Source of the DNA: Desulfuromonadales bacterium
Lineage (GTDB): Bacteria > Desulfobacterota > Desulfuromonadia > Geobacterales > Pseudopelobacteraceae
Direction of reading: 5' to 3'
DNA: 10,114 nt
Assembly: GCA_015688915.1 (NCBI GenBank)
Contig: JAATGX010000059.1
Span: forward strand, 1-10,114
Numbering within the stretch: the first letter of the stretch is position 1; each line of letters opens with the position of its first letter. Under the pieces are notes generated by a model. It was not told the origin of the DNA. It saw only the letters and a program-made list of their open reading frames with translations, and searched no databases. This document shows, piece after piece, positions 6,626 through 10,114 of this stretch. The translations under genes were made by a program, and so were the position numbers.

Positions 6626-8502
6626 GCCGCTGTTTCCTCGTTCATCCCGGCATCCAGGGATTCGACGCCGTTCGTCAGCCCGGTCACCATGGCCGCCATG
6701 TCATCGGCCAGGTCCGGTTCGCCCGATTTGAGCTCTTCAGCCGTGATGCCGGACTGCATGAACCAGAGCCCGGCATAGTGGCCGTTCGCGGCGATCAGCC
6801 CGGCATGGCTCCCCCGCTCGACGACCCGGCCCGCATCCAGGACCAGGATCTCATCCGCGTACTGCACGGCGCTCAGCCGATGGGAGATGATGATGGTCGT
6901 CCTGGCGGCCGGTCCGGAGGCAACGTTCCCGCCAATGCCCCGGGCGCCGAGGCTTTTCAGGATCTCCCGCTCCGTCGTCGTATCCACGGCGCTCAGGCTG
7001 TCGTCCAGGATCTGCACGACGGCATCCTTGTAGATCATCCGTGCCAAGGCGACCCGCTGTTTCTGGCCGCCGGAAAGCCGCACGCCCCGCTCCCCCCCCT
7101 CCGTGGCAAAGCCGTCCGGAAACTGTTCGATGGTATCGTGGAGAGCCGCGACCCGGGCCGCCTGGCCGGCCCGCTCCCGGTCCGGCTGGTCATCGGCGAA
7201 CGCGATGTTTTCCAGCAGGCTGGTCGAGAAGAGAAAACCGTCCTGGGGCACGTACGCCACCCCTTGCCGCACCCGTGCCAGGGGGTAACGGAGGATATCC
7301 TCGCCGTCCAGAAGGACCGTCCCTTCCGGCGGATCGTAGAGCCTGAGCAGCAGGTCGGCCAGGGTGGTCTTGCCGCTCCCCATGGGACCGATAATCCCCA
7401 GGGTCTTGCCCGGAGCGACCGTAAAGGAGATCCCGGCCAGGACATCCCGCTCCGTCCCCGGATAGCGGAAGCTCAGCCGGTTAACCCGCACATGACCCCG
7501 GAGCGGCTGGTCGAGCAAGGCCCCGGCCTCACGGTCGCGGACCGTTGCGGCGACCGTCAGCAACCGGGCGATCCGGTCGAGCGAGGCCGCTCCGCGCTGG
7601 ATCAGGTTGAGCACCTTGCCGAGATGTTCCAGGGGACCGCGCAGCAGGGCGACGTACATGGTGGAGGCAACGAACCCGCCGAGGGTGATCCCTTTGGTAA
7701 TGGTCAGCCAGCCGCCGTACCCGAGGACAATGATGAAACCGAGATTGGCCAGCAGGGGGATCAGCGCTTCAAAGAACGACGAAAGCCGGATAAACGTCAT
7801 CCGCTCCGCCACAATGTCATCCACTTTTCCTTCGAACCGGCCGATGACCACCTGCTCGGTGCCGAATGCCTTGACGGCGCGGATGCCGCCGAACACCTCT
7901 TCGACGGTCTGGGCCATGGAGCCCAACGCCTCCTGGCAGCGCAGGGAATAGGCCCTGAGCCGGGGTCCCAGGCAGCAGACCAGAAGCGGAATCGCGAGCA
8001 TCGGCCCCAGCCCTGCCAGGGAAAGCCGCCAGTCCCCATGGACGGACATCATGTAGATAACCGCCGCCAGCATGGAGAGTCCGCTGGCCGCCACGTTGAT
8101 CCCCATGGTCACCAGTTCGCGCACGACCTCCACGTCGCTCAGGGCATGGGAGAGCAGGTCGCCGATACTCTGGCCGTGGTAATAGGCCGGGGAGAGGGTT
8201 CCCCACTTCAGAAACAGGTCCCGGCGCAGTTGATAGGTCAGAATACGTCCCTTGCGGTGGACCATCATCCGGCCGAACCACCAGACAGTGACCCGCAACG
8301 AGCTGATAAGCAGGATGGCGGCGGCAAACTGCGCCGTATCCCGGAAGGTGAGCGAGCCGCCTCCGAACCGGTCGGAAAAACTGCCTATCAGCCACGGGAT
8401 GAGCACCGCCAGAAGGCTCGCCAGCGTCGTCAGGGAGATACCGACAAGATACGCGGCCCGATTCCGGGCGATATAGGCACGCACAATGCCCCAGCCGGAC
8501 AT
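6622..8502 (-). CDS. ABC exporter half-transporter, first subunit (MdlA/TmrA-like, degenerate Walker B)
   Basis: A 626-residue ABC exporter half. The membrane domain covers about residues 15-310, with spans such as 'YLVGISLTTLASLLAVLIPW' and 'LLANLGFIIVLGYGGWL'. The ATPase domain has Walker A GPMGSGKT (372-379), Q-loop Q420 in YVPQDGFLF, canonical signature LSGGQ (476-480), Walker B VQILDD where the catalytic glutamate is aspartate (D501), D-loop SAVD, and H-loop H541 in IISHRLSAV. The Asp substitution with a canonical signature is the MdlA/TmrA pattern and predicts a heterodimer with the downstream gene. A purine-rich GGAGAAAGGAAAAGG site precedes the ATG. Upstream are a 16-codon ORF and repeat copy 2, whose promoter points at this operon. 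No regulator or accessory efflux protein is adjacent, so the cargo is unknown. Confidence 0.9.
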   Translation of the reverse strand: MSGWGIVRAYIARNRAAYLVGISLTTLASLLAVLIPWLIGSFSDRFGGGSLTFRDTAQFAAAILLISSLRVTVWWFGRMMVHRKGRILTYQLRRDLFLKWGTLSPAYYHGQSIGDLLSHALSDVEVVRELVTMGINVAASGLSMLAAVIYMMSVHGDWRLSLAGLGPMLAIPLLVCCLGPRLRAYSLRCQEALGSMAQTVEEVFGGIRAVKAFGTEQVVIGRFEGKVDDIVAERMTFIRLSSFFEALIPLLANLGFIIVLGYGGWLTITKGITLGGFVASTMYVALLRGPLEHLGKVLNLIQRGAASLDRIARLLTVAATVRDREAGALLDQPLRGHVRVNRLSFRYPGTERDVLAGISFTVAPGKTLGIIGPMGSGKTTLADLLLRLYDPPEGTVLLDGEDILRYPLARVRQGVAYVPQDGFLFSTSLLENIAFADDQPDRERAGQAARVAALHDTIEQFPDGFATEGGERGVRLSGGQKQRVALARMIYKDAVVQILDDSLSAVDTTTEREILKSLGARGIGGNVASGPAARTTIIISHRLSAVQYADEILVLDAGRVVERGSHAGLIAANGHYAGLWFMQSGITAEELKSGEPDLADDMAAMVTGLTNGVESLDAGMNEETAA

Positions 8503-8697
8503 GTCCTTTTCCTTTCTCCAGACGACCCGGCCCTGCGGACCGTGTCACAGAGGTGGCCGGGGCTGGTATCTGATTCTGTCGATGGTGTCGATTGGTGGTT
8601 CAGGTGTAGGGTTGATTCAGCCTTCGTTGGTGCTTCTCCGCGGTATTGTCGTGGGGAGTTGCCGAGGGGCAGTTTACCGTCATGCCCAGGACCGGAG
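8503..8697. other. Gap between the 16-codon ORF and the exporter operon
   Basis: No convincing gene was seen in these 195 bases. One minus-strand frame stays open from the short ORF into the exporter gene, but its product is rich in Ser, Thr, Pro and His with no recognisable fold. It could be the decayed body of the gene that began at 8748. No promoter or terminator was recognised here. Confidence 0.4.
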
Positions 8698-8748
8698 TCA
8701 TTTACCTTCCTTGCAATGTGCTACGGCCATAAGCGTCCATTTTTTCAT
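8698..8748 (-). CDS. 16-codon ORF with perfect extended Shine-Dalgarno (leader peptide or signal-peptide remnant)
   Basis: The minus strand encodes MKKWTLMAVAHCKEGK, starting at the ATG at 8748-8746 and ending at the TGA at 8700-8698. AAGGAGGTGAT (8763-8753), an 11-base perfect complement of the usual 16S rRNA 3' tail, lies four bases before the ATG. MKKWTLMAVA looks like the start of a Sec signal peptide or lipoprotein leader (two lysines, then a hydrophobic run), but the hydrophobic stretch ends abruptly at 'HCKEGK'. It lies between the terminator of repeat copy 2 (8836) and the exporter operon (8502). It may be a regulatory leader peptide for the exporter or the stump of an exported-protein gene broken by a frameshift or deletion. 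No family is recognised. Confidence 0.45.
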   Translation of the reverse strand: MKKWTLMAVAHCKEGK

Positions 8749-8772
8749 CGGTATCACCTCCTTTCTTCTTCA

Positions 8773-8790
8773 GGTTCCACTGCTGGAACC
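8773..8790. promoter_or_regulatory. Perfect 7-bp hairpin before the 16-codon ORF
   Basis: GGTTCCA and TGGAACC form a perfect stem with a four-base loop, ending 10 bases before the extended Shine-Dalgarno on the minus strand. Without a T-run it is not a terminator. It could influence translation initiation or RNA stability in the exporter leader. Confidence 0.4.
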
Positions 8791-8835
8791 ATTCGGCATT
8801 GTTTCGTTGCTTCCTGACCACGGCAGTTTTTACAC

Positions 8836-8885
8836 AAAAAAACCGGAGGACCGCTCGCGTGTGCAAGTCAGGTACCTCCGGTTTT
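8836..8885 (-). terminator. Intrinsic terminator of repeat copy 2
   Basis: Same 11-bp AAAACCGGAGG/CCTCCGGTTTT stem (8885-8875 with 8849-8839) with a seven-T run on the minus strand (8842-8836). The inner stem is CTTGC/GCGAG with loop ACAC. The T opposite G is a U-G wobble in minus-strand RNA, so pairing is kept. Confidence 0.8.
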
Positions 8886-8941
8886 CCAGTAAGTTGACCG
8901 TGAATTATTCAATTATTCTTTTTTATCCGTACGTTTACTGG

Positions 8942-8970
8942 TTTTTAATCGTTTACCTCAATGATGTCAA
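8942..8970 (-). promoter_or_regulatory. Sigma-70-like promoter of repeat copy 2
   Basis: Minus-strand TTGACA (8970-8965) and TAAAAA (8947-8942), 17-base spacer, identical in layout to copy 1. Predicted start is near 8935, about 100 nt before the terminator end. Confidence 0.6.
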
Positions 8971-9123
8971 GCAAATTCCCGACGGGCCACGTCGTCCGCG
9001 CGCATACCCGGAGTCGGCCGCGTACAACAGATCTTCACCCGACAGTTCCTTGCGGATCTCGCATAGGACCGACAGGCCGCCGACGCCGGAATCGAAGACC
9101 CCTATGAGTCTTGGGTCAGTCAT
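8953..9123 (-). pseudogene. murI: Glutamate racemase (MurI), N-terminal fragment
   Basis: From the ATG at 9123-9121 the minus strand encodes MTDPRLIGVFDSGVGGLSVL and continues 'CEIRKELSGEDLLYAADSGYA'. IGVFDSGVGGLSVL is the diagnostic N terminus of MurI, including the catalytic Asp-Ser pair; the next family motif begins with 'D(T/S)xYxPYG'. The family likeness stops after about 38 codons, at 9001. The remaining codons (RGRRGPSG, then GICLTSLR from the repeat) are foreign, and the ORF ends at 8955-8953 inside repeat copy 2. Normal MurI is about 260-280 residues with a second catalytic Cys-Thr motif, so this fragment cannot make D-glutamate for peptidoglycan. A complete murI is presumably elsewhere in the genome. 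A further in-frame ATG at 9156 would add 11 residues, but the 9123 start fits the family better. Confidence 0.8.
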
Positions 9124-9219
9124 CTTTTTCTTTAACCTTTCCGGCATGGCGCTCAAGCCATTCTTCCAGGACGCCGGTCATTGCCGCAACAGAAGAACAC
9201 GTGGCCGTCTCTGGAACTA
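9119..9219 (-). pseudogene. Possible C-terminal remnant of an unidentified gene, overlapping the murI start
   Basis: A minus-strand frame ending at the TGA at 9121-9119 reads 'PETATCSSVAAMTGVLEEW' then 'LERHAGKVKEKDD'. The amphipathic helix and charged tail look like a genuine protein C terminus, and the stop overlaps the murI ATG (ATGACTGA), a common operon arrangement. There is no clear start; upstream the frame runs into the cupin gene in another frame, so the N-terminal part would be lost. The family is not recognised, and a chance open frame is possible. Confidence 0.25.
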
Positions 9220-9582
9220 CTTTCCATCCTTGTAAGCGTAGGAGAAGTTGATTGGCGGAGATGTGACGGACAGATAGACGAACGGCTCTGAACTTGAATT
9301 TTCAAAGCCATGCTGGTCTTCGTCGGCAAAGCGAACAACTTCGCCGGCAACAAACGGGTGCCTCTTTTCTTCCGCAAGTAAAAGTGTGCCGACGCCTGAT
9401 ACGGCAATCCAGATCTGTTCAGACGTTTGGTGGCTGTGCGGCGGCTGCCTGGCGCCCGGTTCGACCGTGACCCGGGTAATGGTGACGCGATGCGACTCGG
9501 AGTTGTGCGGCGACAAGAGTTGTACCGAAACTACCCCTGGATTGGCAAGCACCTTGAATTGTTCGTCTCGCAAGAATTCCAT
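9217..9582 (-). CDS. Small single-domain cupin protein
   Basis: A 121-residue cupin. The first conserved motif carries PHSHQTSEQIW (H49, H51, E55) and the second carries GEVVRFADEDQHGFEN (H91), giving the usual His-His-Glu-His metal-binding set. Between them lies a beta-rich stretch 'VSGVGTLLLAEEKRHPF'. The N-terminal 'VSVQLLSPHNSESHRVTITRVTVEPGA' resembles cupins that act as small-molecule binders or isomerases, but no specific reaction can be named. AAGGAGG lies 6 bases before the ATG. It follows the partial methyltransferase gene by 39 bases and precedes the murI fragment. It seems intact and cytosolic. Confidence 0.85.
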   Translation of the reverse strand: MEFLRDEQFKVLANPGVVSVQLLSPHNSESHRVTITRVTVEPGARQPPHSHQTSEQIWIAVSGVGTLLLAEEKRHPFVAGEVVRFADEDQHGFENSSSEPFVYLSVTSPPINFSYAYKDGK

Positions 9583-9606
9583 CGTCTGCCTCCTTTTAGG
9601 TAACGT

Positions 9607-9621
9607 TGCAATAAAATTGCA
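9607..9621. promoter_or_regulatory. Short A/T-rich dyad between methyltransferase and cupin
   Basis: TGCAAT (9607-9612) and ATTGCA (9616-9621) form a 6-bp palindrome with a three-A centre, immediately after the methyltransferase stop and 25 bases before the cupin ATG. It may be an operator or a weak hairpin; no T-run follows. Confidence 0.25.
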
Positions 9622-10114
9622 CTACTTGACGGCATAGAAGCCGGCCTGCATGTGTGAAAGCCAGAAAATCTCGGCAATGGCGAATCCGGTATCCCACAAC
9701 AGCTTCAGGTGTTCGGTAACGGTTATGGGGAAATAATTCCGGTCGAAACGGAGGCGGTGCTCCTCCACAGCCTCCAGAGATCGGCCGGCCGCCCTCTGAA
9801 AGCGGAGCCACCGTTCAAGTGCCGTCTCGATTCCCTTGGGCGTGGCCGGTCTGAAGTTTTCGAAGGTAACGTATACTCCACCCGCCTCAAGAAGCTGATG
9901 GCAGGCGCGGGTAGCATGGCGGCGCTCTTCCTGGTCCCCGTAATGATGGGACTGGATGGCGCTGATGACCTGAGGTGTCTCACGCACAACCCCGGCGAGT
10001 TCCTGGCTGCGCAATGGGGCAAGAAAATCGAGCCTCTCGGAAGGAAAGTCGGAGAGCCGGGCTTTGGCGCGCTCCAGCATGTCCGCCGCCGGGTCGGCAA
10101 GGAGAAAGCGGGCC
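9622..10114 (-). CDS. Class I SAM-dependent methyltransferase, C-terminal part (5' end outside the window)
   Basis: The minus-strand frame is open from the right edge to the TAG at 9624-9622, giving 163 residues. It starts with 'ARFLLADPAADMLERAKARL', where LLADPAADMLERA is the beta2 acidic loop of class I methyltransferases that binds the SAM ribose, so motif I lies just outside the window. Next come 'VISAIQSHHY' (motif II region), 'LLEAGGVYVTFENF' (motif III, post-beta5) and a C-terminal part with 'FDRNYFPITVTEHLKLLWDTGF'. The terminal 'FWLSHMQAGFYAVK' fits the end of small-molecule methyltransferases. The internal ATG at 10080 is not a credible start because homology continues upstream of it. 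Substrate unknown. It precedes the cupin gene in the same direction. Confidence 0.8.
   Translation of the reverse strand, partial: ARFLLADPAADMLERAKARLSDFPSERLDFLAPLRSQELAGVVRETPQVISAIQSHHYGDQEERRHATRACHQLLEAGGVYVTFENFRPATPKGIETALERWLRFQRAAGRSLEAVEEHRLRFDRNYFPITVTEHLKLLWDTGFAIAEIFWLSHMQAGFYAVK

Larger units (their letters stand above)
8836..8979 (-). repeat. Repeat element copy 2: promoter-leader-terminator module upstream of the exporter operon
   Basis: Second copy of the 144-base element (see 4568-4711), same orientation and order of parts. The terminator hairpin and the leader block 'GTCAACTTACTGGAAAACC' are almost unchanged, while the A/T-rich centre (about 8901-8938) has diverged. It points at the exporter operon, whose first gene starts 333 bases downstream, with the 16-codon ORF in between. 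Its promoter-proximal end joins the truncated murI gene: the last codons and stop of the murI ORF (8953-8955) fall within the repeat. Confidence 0.75.

Noticed and set aside
8749..8766. Match to the 16S rRNA 3' end (ATCACCTCCTTTCT) on the plus strand
   Set aside because: The flanking bases do not resemble 16S rRNA; it is the complement of a perfect minus-strand Shine-Dalgarno before an ATG.
6610..8817. Very long plus-strand open frame (735 codons) opposite the first exporter gene
   Set aside because: It is antisense to a clear ABC transporter, is rich in Pro, Gly, Arg, Gln and His as GC-rich shadow frames are, and has no recognisable domain.
8702..8830. Alternative minus-strand frame through the exporter leader, reading NAEWFQQWNLKKKGGDTDEK
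   Set aside because: No start codon with a ribosome site and no family; it competes with the ORF that has the perfect Shine-Dalgarno, so I treat it as chance.
1..10114. CRISPR array, tRNA or rRNA genes
   Set aside because: No regularly spaced short repeats, no cloverleaf-like segments and no rRNA-like sequence were seen on either strand.

Overview
The window is GC-rich bacterial DNA in which every supported gene lies on the minus strand, except the tail of a transposase at the left edge. The content is an orphan 2-hydroxyacyl-CoA dehydratase-type Fe-S protein, a LarA-family nickel racemase-like gene, a small heavy-metal (HMA) protein, SAM methyltransferases and a two-gene ABC exporter. This suits an anaerobe, possibly a Geobacter-like deltaproteobacterium. 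That placement is inference from gene content; no marker gene is present.

Left part (1-1901): a decay zone. An ISL3-family insertion sequence enters from the left edge and ends at base 139 inside a GNAT acetyltransferase gene, leaving only its first 73 codons or so. Next comes a LarA homologue broken by a frameshift exactly where its catalytic glycine-rich loop begins. Upstream of that is a 42-codon ORF that looks like a HAD phosphatase reduced to its two ends. These three once formed a HAD-larA-GNAT gene row read right to left.

Middle (1948-4462): an intact class I methyltransferase, an intact HMA metal-binding protein, a nested palindromic repeat of GC-rich hairpins (3139-3217), and an intact 2-hydroxyacyl-CoA dehydratase/benzoyl-CoA reductase family subunit with no partner subunit or activator in view.

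Right part (4463-10114): two translationally coupled ABC exporter half-transporters (8502 to 4781) form an MdlAB/TmrAB-like heterodimer with one degenerate ATP site. They are bracketed by two copies of a 144-bp repeat in the same orientation (4568-4711 and 8836-8979). Each copy reads on the minus strand as promoter, roughly 60-nt leader, then a strong intrinsic terminator, and each stands upstream of a gene or operon: the dehydratase for copy 1, the exporter for copy 2. A wobble-preserving difference between the copies supports a functional RNA on the minus strand. Copy 2 abuts a glutamate racemase (murI) gene cut after about 38 codons. Between copy 2 and the exporter sits a 16-codon ORF with a perfect extended Shine-Dalgarno sequence. 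The right edge holds a cupin gene and the C-terminal part of a second methyltransferase.

The repeated promoter-leader-terminator module is the most interesting candidate for something undescribed: a family of small RNAs or attenuators, or a mobile promoter cassette.
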